Assembly (NCBI GenBank): GCA_003242495.1
Contig: QGUO01000008.1
Span: 1 to 21,840, forward strand
Source: Pseudomonadota bacterium
GTDB lineage: Bacteria; Pseudomonadota; Gammaproteobacteria; Steroidobacterales; Steroidobacteraceae
Direction of reading: 5' to 3'
Length of the DNA: 21,840 nt
Part shown: piece by piece, positions 8,121 to 15,314 of the stretch
How the letters are laid out: the number at the start of each line of letters is the position of its first letter
Numbering within the stretch: position 1 is the stretch's first letter
Made by a program: the position numbers and the translations under genes
The notes under the pieces: generated by a model
Database searches by the model: none
Told to the model about the DNA's origin: nothing
What the model saw: the letters and a program-made list of their open reading frames with translations, nothing else

Positions 8121-9296
8121 CTACTCGATACAGCGCTCGAAGCGCAGCGCTGTATCGCGTGTACGGCTGATGCGGTCGGCCGCTGCCGTGACGGTTGTGC
8201 CGAGTGGCCGCGCCTCGCCATCCGGCGACTCGAGTGCGGCGGCATGGTAGGCGCGCACGAACTGCTCCGGCGGCAGGCGAAAAATGCAGATCAGCGCCTC
8301 GCGGCCGTGCACCCGGTCCAGGTGAGCGGCCATGGCGGCGCCGACATAATAGAAGACTTGCCGCCCGGCGCCAGAGAACCCCAGCTTGTACACGTTCTCC
8401 AGTCGCGCGGCGTAATCTTCTCCCGCCGACAGGATCTCGGCCGCATAACCGAGAAAGTCGAGATACAGCGGAATCTGTGCGTATCCGTTCCTGGAGAACC
8501 CCGTGAGAAATCCGGTCAGCGCACCGGAGCCCTTGATCTGTCGACTGTCCGCCACGTACTCGGCCGTGCCTTCGCGCATCAGCCAGCGGAACAGCTGCTC
8601 GATGGCGGCCTCACGCGAGTCGATCCGTTCGAGCTCGGCGCCGGCTCCCCAGAAGAACGCATGCTGGAGCGCATGAAACGTCTCGTGGGCCGAGACCACC
8701 TGTATGGCGCTGTACTCGTCCTCGTGGCCGGCGGTCAGGCAGTTCAGCGCGAGGTAGAAGTAGCCGTCCGCGGCGAAGCCGCCGCAGGGATTGCCGATGA
8801 CGGAAAGCACGATACTGCCCGAGTACTGGAGATCCGGTGGTGTGAACGGCTGCAGGCTCGCGGTGACGAACGCTTCGATCTGCGGCGCGCGTTCCTTCAG
8901 GAATGCGACCGTCGCCTGGAATCTGGCCTTGTTCTCGACGATGGGACCGAAGCGGTAGACATCGTTCTCGGGGATTTCGCATCGGGCCGCCGCTTCGAGC
9001 CCGGCGCGCAGCGCCTCGAAGTTCCGTGTCGGTGACAGGCTCGTATGATGCTTGATCTGCGCCTGCACCAGGGGGGAGGAACGCAGGTAGGCCGCGTCGA
9101 CCTCATTGCCGGAGCACACCGTGTCGAGCAGGTAATCCGCGAGCGATGAATCGACATTGATCCTGATCGAGGGCGCGCTGGCCGCGGCGTTCACCGCCGT
9201 GAATGCCAGGACGAGGCCGACGAGCGTCGTGCGCAGGCGCTTCGCTCGCGCCATCCCCATGACGTCCGACACTGTATCCAGTCGTTGCGCTTGCAT
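8121..9296 (-). CDS. Secreted HExxH metallopeptidase-like protein
   Basis: A 391-residue exported protein of no family I can name. A late signal peptide is visible (RTTLVGLVLAFTAVNAAASA, ending near residue 41) after an unusually long basic N-region. SAHETFHALQH gives an HExxH zinc motif at 204-208, and REGTAEYVAD about 34 residues later supplies a candidate glutamate third ligand (E242 or E246). This is the gluzincin pattern. The remainder is helical with Cys pairs that could form disulfides. ATG 9296 is chosen because GGGGAAG lies just upstream; ATG 9260 would give a more typical signal peptide but has no ribosome site. It resembles uncharacterised predicted Zn proteases such as DUF2268/DUF5700. 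Activity is inferred from motifs only. Confidence 0.7.
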   Translation of the reverse strand: MQAQRLDTVSDVMGMARAKRLRTTLVGLVLAFTAVNAAASAPSIRINVDSSLADYLLDTVCSGNEVDAAYLRSSPLVQAQIKHHTSLSPTRNFEALRAGLEAAARCEIPENDVYRFGPIVENKARFQATVAFLKERAPQIEAFVTASLQPFTPPDLQYSGSIVLSVIGNPCGGFAADGYFYLALNCLTAGHEDEYSAIQVVSAHETFHALQHAFFWGAGAELERIDSREAAIEQLFRWLMREGTAEYVADSRQIKGSGALTGFLTGFSRNGYAQIPLYLDFLGYAAEILSAGEDYAARLENVYKLGFSGAGRQVFYYVGAAMAAHLDRVHGREALICIFRLPPEQFVRAYHAAALESPDGEARPLGTTVTAAADRISRTRDTALRFERCIE

Positions 9297-9986
9297 GTCT
9301 TCCCCTTTCCGAATGGCTCGGACCGCGATCGCGGCTGCGCTCGTCTTCTGGTCGATCCCTGTCTGACCCGCTGTTGTTCCACCTGCATGGCGGGCCAGAG
9401 GCATGCGGGCTCATTCTCGTTGCGCGAAAGCGCCGTTACAAGCCGCTACACGGCTCGCGTCGGCCGTTCTTCCACGCTCTCGGCGACGCGCAGAGCCATC
9501 GTCGTCGGACGGAAGGACGATGCGGCATCAGCCGAGCGCCGCCACCATATCGCACCGTGGGCCAGCGCACTCGGCGCCCGTCGCACGCGTCGCGTCGACC
9601 CGTCCTGCGACGCGTGACCTTGTCGGTCATCCTACCGCATTCCGCATAGCCTCTCATGCCCGGTGTCGCGCTGCGGCGTCCGGGTGGGCTGGCTCGAATG
9701 TCGAGTGCATACGCGCGTCGGCCCACGACCGACCGCGCGAGGGTGCGTGCTTGCCAGGAAGGTCGGCCCAGGCAGGTCCGGCCGGCTCGAGTGGCCGCCA
9801 AAGCCTTGGTGTCGCGCACGAACCGGCAACGCGGCGCATTCAACGGCATAATGAGGATCGTTCCGGCAGGCGTACCTCGAGCGGTCCATCCGCACCATGA
9901 TCGGGTTCGCGCGAACTCGTCTGGCGCGCGGCCGGACTCCTGTCGGGATCCTGCGTTCACCAGACTTCCCGGACTATCCCTGTACG
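9297..9986. other. 690-bp gap between divergent metallopeptidase and MFS genes
   Basis: The longest non-coding stretch in the window. Open frames on both strands are Arg/Ser/Pro-rich, with no ribosome sites and no recognisable domains. A -10-like CATAAT lies at 9847-9852 on the plus strand, about 135 bp before the transporter ATG, without a matching -35. I see no tRNA, repeat or mobile-element end. It probably holds the two divergent promoters and perhaps a decayed gene. Confidence 0.4.
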
Positions 9987-11654
9987 ATGACTCGCACCGG
10001 CCCTGAATCCGCAATCGCCGCCCAGCCGGTCTCGGCGCTTTCACCGCTGCGATTTCCGGTGTTCCGCACCGTGTGGGCGGCGAACGTCATGTCGAGCTTC
10101 GGCGGGCAGATCCAGTCGGTGGCGGCCGCCTGGCTGATGACCTCGATCGCCCCGTCGGCGGACATGGTCGCGCTCGTGCAGTCCTCGGTGAGCCTGCCGA
10201 TCGTGGTCCTGGCGCTGCTCGCCGGCGCCATGGCGGACAGCTATGACCGGCGCAAGGTGATGCTCGCCGCACAGGTCTTCATGTTGGTGGTCTCGGTGTC
10301 GCTGACCGTGGTCGCCTGGACAGGGTGGATCACCCCCTGGCTGCTGCTGCTCTTCACCTTTCTGATCGGTTGCGGCACCGCCTTCAACGCGCCGGCCTGG
10401 CAGGCCTCGGTGGCGGACATGGCGCCGCGCGAACAACTGCCCGGCGCGGTCGCGCTCAACAGCATGGGCTTCAACATCGCGCGCAGCCTGGGCCCCGCCA
10501 TCGGCGGCGCCATCGTCGCCGCCGTCGGGGCCGCCTTCGCATTCCTGGTGAATGCCATCAGCTATACCGGTTTGATTGCCGTGTTGTCCCGGTGGCGTCC
10601 GCAACGTCCGCCGCAAACGCTGCCACGGGAGACCCTGGGGGTTGCCGTGGGAGCGGGCATCCGCTACGTGTCGATGTCGGGCGCGATCCGTACGGTGCTC
10701 GGGCGAAGCCTGGTGTTCGGCGTCGGCGCGAGTGCGATCCTGGCGTTGCTGCCTCTGGTGGCCAAACACCGGATCGCGGGCGGTCCGTTGACGTACGGCG
10801 CGCTGCTGGGATCGTTCGGGGTGGGCGCGGTCGCCGGCGCCTTGTCGAGCGCACGCTCGCGGCAGTGGCTGTCCACCGAGGGACTGGTGCGCTGGTCCTG
10901 CGTGGCGATGGCCGTCGCCGCGGTCATCGCCGCGCTCAGCACGCAATTGCTCCTGACCATGCTCGGCATCTTCATCGCCGGTGCAGCCTGGGTGCTGGCC
11001 CTGTCCACGTTCAACGTGAGTGTGCAACTGTCGGCGCCCCGCTGGGTGGTCGCACGCGCGCTGTCCTTGTATCAAATGGCCGCGTTCGGTGGCATCGCCG
11101 TGGGAAGCTGGCTGTGGGGCGTGATCTCGGAGAACCGAAGCGTCAGTGCGGCGCTGCTCGGCGCCGGCGCGGTCATGCTGGCCTGCGCGGGTCTCGGGCG
11201 CTGGATGCCGCTGGCGCAGGCCACGTGGCTGAACCTCGATCCCCTGCGCCGCTGGCAGGAGCCGGAGACGGCCGTGCCGGTCGGTCCGCGCACCGGGCCG
11301 GTAGTCGTGACCATCGAGTACCGGATCCGTGAAGAGGACATTCCCGAGTTCTTCGCGGCGATGGCCGAGCGCCGGCGCATCCGGATCCGCGACGGCGCCC
11401 GTCGCTGGACCTTGCTGCGCGACCTCGGCGATCCGCAGGTCTGGGTCGAGCGTTACACCACGCCGACCTGGCTCGACTACATCCGTCACAACAGTCGCCT
11501 CACGCAGGACGATGCACATGTCCCGGAGCGCCTGCGCGCTCTGCACCAGGGACCGGATGGACCGGTGGTGCGGCGGATGATCGAGCGTCAGACGGGCTCG
11601 CACCACGCGGGCCACACGGCAGGTGGGCCGGAGGTGGAGGAACCTCACGTGTAG
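9987..11654 (+). CDS. MFS transporter (MFS_3 type) with C-terminal soluble domain
   Basis: A 555-residue inner-membrane protein. Residues about 20-415 form a 10-12-helix MFS core with the loop DSYDRRKVMLAAQ between helices 2 and 3, and the sequence FPVFRTVWAANVMSSFGGQIQSV, typical of the MFS_3/enterobactin-exporter-like group (PF05977). Residues about 435-530 form a soluble alpha/beta domain (VVVTIEYRIREEDIPEFFAAM onward) resembling antibiotic-biosynthesis-monooxygenase-like folds, a known extension in this group. The C-terminus is His-rich and low complexity. It is likely an exporter; the substrate is unknown. ATG 9987 (MTRTGPES) is preferred over the in-frame ATG 9897, whose extra 30 residues are not family-like. 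No ribosome site is clear at either. Confidence 0.85.
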   Translation: MTRTGPESAIAAQPVSALSPLRFPVFRTVWAANVMSSFGGQIQSVAAAWLMTSIAPSADMVALVQSSVSLPIVVLALLAGAMADSYDRRKVMLAAQVFMLVVSVSLTVVAWTGWITPWLLLLFTFLIGCGTAFNAPAWQASVADMAPREQLPGAVALNSMGFNIARSLGPAIGGAIVAAVGAAFAFLVNAISYTGLIAVLSRWRPQRPPQTLPRETLGVAVGAGIRYVSMSGAIRTVLGRSLVFGVGASAILALLPLVAKHRIAGGPLTYGALLGSFGVGAVAGALSSARSRQWLSTEGLVRWSCVAMAVAAVIAALSTQLLLTMLGIFIAGAAWVLALSTFNVSVQLSAPRWVVARALSLYQMAAFGGIAVGSWLWGVISENRSVSAALLGAGAVMLACAGLGRWMPLAQATWLNLDPLRRWQEPETAVPVGPRTGPVVVTIEYRIREEDIPEFFAAMAERRRIRIRDGARRWTLLRDLGDPQVWVERYTTPTWLDYIRHNSRLTQDDAHVPERLRALHQGPDGPVVRRMIERQTGSHHAGHTAGGPEVEEPHV

Positions 11655-11803
11655 CGTGCTCGGCGGAAGCTCAGACGGATGGCCCGTTCCGACCCTCCCG
11701 GGTAGCCGGCCCGGTGAGCGCCGCGAACGAGGCCTCCCGCACGGTGTTGCTCAACCGTTGCGGCATGGTTGCGCCGCGATACCTGTGCCGTGCCGAACGG
11801 CCG

Positions 11804-11828
11804 CGTGCCCTCAGGGGAGCACGGTTTT
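11804..11828 (+). terminator. Intrinsic-terminator-like hairpin after the MFS gene
   Basis: CGTGC at 11804-11808 pairs with GCACG at 11819-11823, and the inner CCT/AGG can add pairs. The stem is followed on the plus strand by GGTTTTC. It lies within the last codons of the convergent lyase gene and about 150 bp after the transporter stop. The short stem makes it uncertain. Confidence 0.35.
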
Positions 11829-12713
11829 CACGATGGAGGCGTCGAGCGCCTCGTAGTCGGCGTATGAAATGGTGTCGTACAGCTCCTGCCGGGTCTGCAT
11901 CTGCGGGATCATGCTTCGCGGCGTACCGTCGCGGGCGATCGCCGCGTAGAGCTGCTCGTGCGAGCGCGCCGCCACCCGCAGCGCGCTCACCGGCCAGATG
12001 ACCATGCGGTAGCCGAGGGACTCGAACTCGCTGGCCGTGAGGTGGGGCGTGCGCCCGAACTCGGTCATGTTCGCGAGGAGCGGCGCATCGACGCGTCGGG
12101 CGAACTCGCGGAACATCTCGACGTCGGTGAGCGCCTCGGGGAAGATCGCATCGGCGCCCGCCTGCAGATAACGTTGCGCGCGGGCGACTGCACCGTCGAG
12201 CCCTTCACTGGCCGCCGCGTCGGTCCGGGCAATGAGGTACAGATGGCGGCGGGCGCGCGCCGCGGCCGCGATCTTCGCGCACATGTCCTCGGGACTGGCG
12301 AGTCGCTTGTCATTCAGGTGCCCGCATTTCTTGGGCAGCAACTGGTCCTCGATGTGCACCGCGGCGGCCCCCGCATCTTCGAAGGCGCGCACCATGTGCA
12401 TGACATTGAGCGCCTCGCCATAGCCCGTGTCGCCGTCGACCAGGACGGGAAGCTGCGCGGCGCGGCTGACCTGCCGGATGAAGAAGCAGACGTCATCGAT
12501 GGTGAGGATGCCGAGATCCGGAAGACCCATGGACGCGCTCATGGCCGCGCCGGAGAGATACAGCGCCTCGAAACCCTGGCGCTTCGCCTGCAGGGCGGCG
12601 AGACCGTTGTAGGCGCCGGGTATGCGCAGGATGCCGCCGCGTGCGACCAGGGCGGCGAAGCGTTCCCCCGCCGGAACCGGTCGACCATGCTCGGCAACGA
12701 GATAGATTCCCAT
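11811..12713 (-). CDS. prpB: Methylisocitrate lyase (PrpB-like, ICL/PEP mutase superfamily)
   Basis: A 300-residue TIM-barrel enzyme. Substrate-site YLSG lies at 52-55, metal-binding DGDTGYG (D93/D95) and HIEDQ (E122/D123) follow, and the catalytic-loop KKCGH is at 128-132. IARTDAAASEGLDGAVARAQRY and ANMTEFGRTP also match PrpB closely. PrpB splits 2-methylisocitrate into pyruvate and succinate in the propionate-degrading methylcitrate cycle. No prpC or prpD/acnD neighbour is present, so it is an orphan copy, and a related activity (another 2,3-dialkylmalate-type or oxaloacetate-acting lyase) cannot be excluded. ATG 12713 is the family-like start. It has no Shine-Dalgarno but lies just downstream of a good promoter. 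Confidence 0.82.
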   Translation of the reverse strand: MGIYLVAEHGRPVPAGERFAALVARGGILRIPGAYNGLAALQAKRQGFEALYLSGAAMSASMGLPDLGILTIDDVCFFIRQVSRAAQLPVLVDGDTGYGEALNVMHMVRAFEDAGAAAVHIEDQLLPKKCGHLNDKRLASPEDMCAKIAAAARARRHLYLIARTDAAASEGLDGAVARAQRYLQAGADAIFPEALTDVEMFREFARRVDAPLLANMTEFGRTPHLTASEFESLGYRMVIWPVSALRVAARSHEQLYAAIARDGTPRSMIPQMQTRQELYDTISYADYEALDASIVKTVLP

Positions 12714-12722
12714 GACCAGAGC

Positions 12723-12752
12723 AGAGTACGCAGCGCCCGACGCAGCCGTCAA
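12723..12752 (-). promoter_or_regulatory. Sigma-70 promoter of the lyase gene, near-leaderless
   Basis: On the minus strand TTGACG (12752-12747, 5/6 to consensus) is separated by 18 bp from TACTCT (12728-12723, 4/6). Only 9 nt separate the -10 from ATG 12713, so transcription should start about 0-3 nt before the start codon. The lack of a Shine-Dalgarno agrees with a leaderless message. Confidence 0.6.
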
Positions 12753-13007
12753 CCGGCGCGCACCCGCGCGAGCCGGGTCATCCGGCGGCTGCCGACAATG
12801 AGGGGGTGCGAGAAGACGTGTGGTCGGGGACTGGCCCACGCCATGCTTCCGCAACGTGACCGTCGGCGCGGACAGCGAGGGCACATAAGGTGCAAGATGG
12901 CCGATGCACTGCACAGGCGCTGGCGCGCGTGCGTACCATCACACTTTTTGCCGCCGGCTGGCATGCCGCGCCGACCGCGGTCCTGGCGGCACATCGAGGC
13001 AGCAATC

Positions 13008-14159
13008 ATGCGTGAAGCCGTGCGATCCGTCTGTACGTTGATCGTCGCCCTCGTTCTCGGGCTGCAGGCGTGTGCCGCGACGCTTCAGGACGTCGTTCGA
13101 GAATCGGACGGCCCCTATGTGGTGCGCAACGCCGATGGGGGATGGGAGGCATGGTGGGTGGAGGTCACCGGGGCCGGTGCGCGCAAGCGCGTTCAACCGG
13201 TCGAGCCGGGCGACGCGCTCGCCGTGCCGGCCGTCAATGAGGCGCCGGCTTTCGCGGTCACGCTGCGCGAGCCGGCGGACGTTGCTCCGCACACGGTTCG
13301 TACGGCGCCCGGGGCGCCGCTGTTCGTCGTCGCGGATACGCATGGCGAATACGAGATCCTGGTCCGGCTGCTCGAGCGGCACGGGGTGATCGATGCGGCC
13401 CTGAAATGGACGTTCGGCTCCGGTCACCTGATCGTCCTGGGCGACGTATTCGATCGCGGCGCGCGCCAGACGGAGATCCTGTGGTTGCTATACGGCCTCG
13501 AGGGGGAGGCGCAGCAGGCCGGCGGGGGCGTGCACCTGGTGGTCGGCAACCACGAGGCGATGGTGTTGAGCGGCGATGCCCGCTACCTCAACCCGCGGTA
13601 CCACAGGAGCGCCGCCGTCCTCAGAGTGAGCCACTACGGTCAATTGTTCGGGCCGGAGACCGTGCTCGGGCAGTGGCTGCGTACCCGGCCGGCCGTTCTC
13701 AAAGTGAACGAGCTGTTGTGTCTGCACGGCGGCCTCTCGCCTGTCCTCGTGGAGCGCGGTTTCACGCTTACCGAGATCAACGACACCGTCCGCGCAGTCT
13801 TGAACGGTCATCGGTTCACGACGCAGGCGCAACGGGAACGCGCCGAGTTGGTGATGACGGAGCTCGGGCCACTGTGGTATCGCGGCTACTTCGCCGACCA
13901 GCGCGGCTTCCAAAGGGCGACATCGCAAGACATCGATCGCATCCGTGAGCATTTCTCCAGCGAGACGATCCTGGTCGGTCACACCATTGTGCCCACGATC
14001 ACACCGCTCTACGACGGCAGAGTCATCGCGGTCCAGGTTTACCCCCGTCGTGACGAACGCACTGGGCGACCCGTCATGGAAGCGCTGCGTATCGAGGATG
14101 GGCGCTTCATGCGCGCAGGGGTGGAGGGCGACCTCGAGGTGCTGGATTTGCAACGATGA
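13008..14159 (+). CDS. Exported PPP-family metallophosphoesterase (Shewanella-like phosphatase type)
   Basis: A 383-residue protein with a signal peptide (hydrophobic 9-20, then QACAAT). LQAC at 19-22 is also a weak lipobox, so a lipoprotein form is possible. The PPP motifs appear in order: DTHGEY (D110, H112), GDVFDRG (145-151), GNHE (180-183), HGGLSP (H240) and VGHT near residue 329. Together these bind two metals and define PPP Ser/Thr-type phosphatases; the bacterial exported group is Shewanella-like. About 100 extra residues precede the catalytic domain. Targets are unknown. ATG 13008 has GAGG 8 bp upstream. The same frame stays open far upstream, antisense to the lyase gene, but that part is not coding. 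Confidence 0.87.
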   Translation: MREAVRSVCTLIVALVLGLQACAATLQDVVRESDGPYVVRNADGGWEAWWVEVTGAGARKRVQPVEPGDALAVPAVNEAPAFAVTLREPADVAPHTVRTAPGAPLFVVADTHGEYEILVRLLERHGVIDAALKWTFGSGHLIVLGDVFDRGARQTEILWLLYGLEGEAQQAGGGVHLVVGNHEAMVLSGDARYLNPRYHRSAAVLRVSHYGQLFGPETVLGQWLRTRPAVLKVNELLCLHGGLSPVLVERGFTLTEINDTVRAVLNGHRFTTQAQRERAELVMTELGPLWYRGYFADQRGFQRATSQDIDRIREHFSSETILVGHTIVPTITPLYDGRVIAVQVYPRRDERTGRPVMEALRIEDGRFMRAGVEGDLEVLDLQR

Positions 14160-14190
14160 CGCGTCGGCGTGCCGAATGCCCTCGGTGTCG

Positions 14191-14213
14191 GAACGGGCGG
14201 AGGTCGCCCGTTC
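14191..14213. terminator. Strong hairpin between convergent phosphatase and repeat-protein genes
   Basis: GAACGGGCG at 14191-14199 pairs perfectly with CGCCCGTTC at 14205-14213 around a 5-nt loop. It lies between two convergent stop codons, as expected of a bidirectional terminator. No T-run follows on either strand. Confidence 0.5.
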
Positions 14214-14258
14214 GACGCACCGATGGCGCATGACGCCGGTGCCCCGGCGCCGCGCTGG

Positions 14259-15239
14259 CTAATTGGCCTCGATCAATGAACCTGCCCGCCAGCTGTAGGG
14301 ACCGCCCAAGGCGCGGGACTGTCCGCCGCTCACCGCAGAGTGCGAACCTTCAGCGCGGTTGAGATGCCCGCCGCTCACCGAGGAAGACGTACCGGTCGCC
14401 TTGTTGCCTTCTCCCCCGCTGATGCCGGAGTGCGAGCCGGTCGCCTCATTGGCAAGGCCACCGCTCACGGACGCCGCCCAGCCGCTCGCTTCGTTGCCTC
14501 TGCCTCCGCTCACGCTGCTGTCGTCGCCACTCGCCCAGTTCTGTTCCCCGCCCGACACACTGGCGTGCCGTCCGGTGGCCGCGTTGCGCCATCCGCCGGT
14601 CACGCTGGCATAACCGTTGTTGCTGGTGTTCTGCAGGCCGGCGACGATGCCGCCCCAGCCGGAGTAATTGTGCCGCGCGCCGACGATCAGGTAATGCGAG
14701 CCGCTCTTGTGGTTGAGGTCCCAGGTTCCTCCCTGCGCCGCGCAGCTCGCCGCGTCGCGAACCGGGTTGCCGGCCGTATCGGTGCCCACGGAGCATACGC
14801 TGTCCCCGGAGATTCGCGGCTCGTCATATCCGATGATGAGGTTTCCGGCGCCGTTGGCGCTGCCCGTGCGGCCCGCGCCGTTGACGACCTGCACGTTGAC
14901 GCCGGTGAGACGCACTCTGGGGACGTCGCCGGTGGCATCGACGCTCAGAAAGGGGGCCAGCGCCATGACCGGGCTGTCCTGGACGGCCGCGAGCTGCGCG
15001 CTGAGCGTCGCCACGGTGTCCTGCAGCGACTCGACTACCTTCAGGAGTTCCTGGATCTCGGCATGACTGTCGTCCACGGCGGCCTTCACGGCAGCGAAAT
15101 TGGCGTTGACCTCGCTGGCTCTGGCCAGTGTGCCGGCCTGAAAGGTCTTCAAACCCGCGACCTCACCTGCCTGCACGGTCGGTACGGCGAGGGCGCACGT
15201 TGCCACGGACCAGATCACGGCTACGACGGCACGGCTCAT
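14259..15239 (-). CDS. Secreted coiled-coil protein with C-terminal YadA-head-like repeats
   Basis: A 326-residue exported protein. The signal peptide ends near residue 24 (TVQA-G). The mature N-terminus has KTFQAGTLARASEVNANFAAV, a motif I associate with tail-fibre-like exported proteins, then a heptad-rich coiled coil (about 45-88). A beta-rich middle carries a Cys pair (C149, C166). Residues 211-315 are seven exact 15-residue repeats of the SVSGGxxNxAxG type, the signature of the left-handed beta-roll in YadA/Hia heads; 196-210 is a degenerate eighth. It ends 11 residues later with no beta-barrel anchor, so it is not a classical trimeric autotransporter. GGAGG lies about 10 bp before ATG 15239. 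It shares its promoter element with the lipoprotein at 19038. Function is unknown; a trimeric surface fibre is the best inference. Confidence 0.85.
   Translation of the reverse strand: MSRAVVAVIWSVATCALAVPTVQAGEVAGLKTFQAGTLARASEVNANFAAVKAAVDDSHAEIQELLKVVESLQDTVATLSAQLAAVQDSPVMALAPFLSVDATGDVPRVRLTGVNVQVVNGAGRTGSANGAGNLIIGYDEPRISGDSVCSVGTDTAGNPVRDAASCAAQGGTWDLNHKSGSHYLIVGARHNYSGWGGIVAGLQNTSNNGYASVTGGWRNAATGRHASVSGGEQNWASGDDSSVSGGRGNEASGWAASVSGGLANEATGSHSGISGGEGNKATGTSSSVSGGHLNRAEGSHSAVSGGQSRALGGPYSWRAGSLIEAN
14295..14609 (-). repeat. Seven tandem 45-bp units coding 15-residue beta-roll repeats
   Basis: Units begin at residues 211, 226, 241, 256, 271, 286 and 301 of the protein with no insertions. 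Each has Val/Ile at position 3, Gly-Gly at 5-6, mostly Asn at 9 and usually Gly at 13. Codons differ between units, so this is an old protein-level repeat rather than a recent DNA expansion. Confidence 0.9.
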
Positions 15240-15274
15240 TGGAACGGTTTCCTCCGGCGTTGATCCTGGCCGGC

Positions 15275-15309
15275 ACCCTAGCGGCGCGTCGCCTACCGAT
15301 GGCCTACAG
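15275..15309 (-). promoter_or_regulatory. Shared activator-type promoter element, copy A
   Basis: On the minus strand GTAGGC (15307-15302) and GTAGGC (15296-15291) form a perfect direct repeat 11 bp apart. TAGGGT (15280-15275) follows after 10 bp as a -10-like hexamer, and 35 nt then separate it from ATG 15239. The 35-bp stretch aligns without gaps to 18970-19004 (27/35 identical, 15/16 over the first 16 bases). This is the layout of SARP/OmpR-type activator sites that replace a -35. It starts 5 bp after the stop codon of the regulator gene. Confidence 0.7.
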
Positions 15310-15314
15310 ATCGA

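Noticed and set aside
9436..10044. 202-codon minus-strand open frame in the large gap
   Set aside because: Arg-rich and unstructured, no ribosome site, and overlaps the start of the transporter gene on the other strand.
10041..11648. 535-codon minus-strand open frame
   Set aside because: Antisense shadow of the MFS transporter; His/Arg/Gln-rich product with no membrane or domain pattern.
11958..13007. 350-codon in-frame extension of the phosphatase gene
   Set aside because: It is antisense to the prpB-like gene, and a clear signal peptide with a ribosome site begins at 13008.
14295..14609. 45-bp tandem array considered as CRISPR or VNTR
   Set aside because: No spacers exist, the units are contiguous and in frame, and codons diverge between units; it is a protein repeat.
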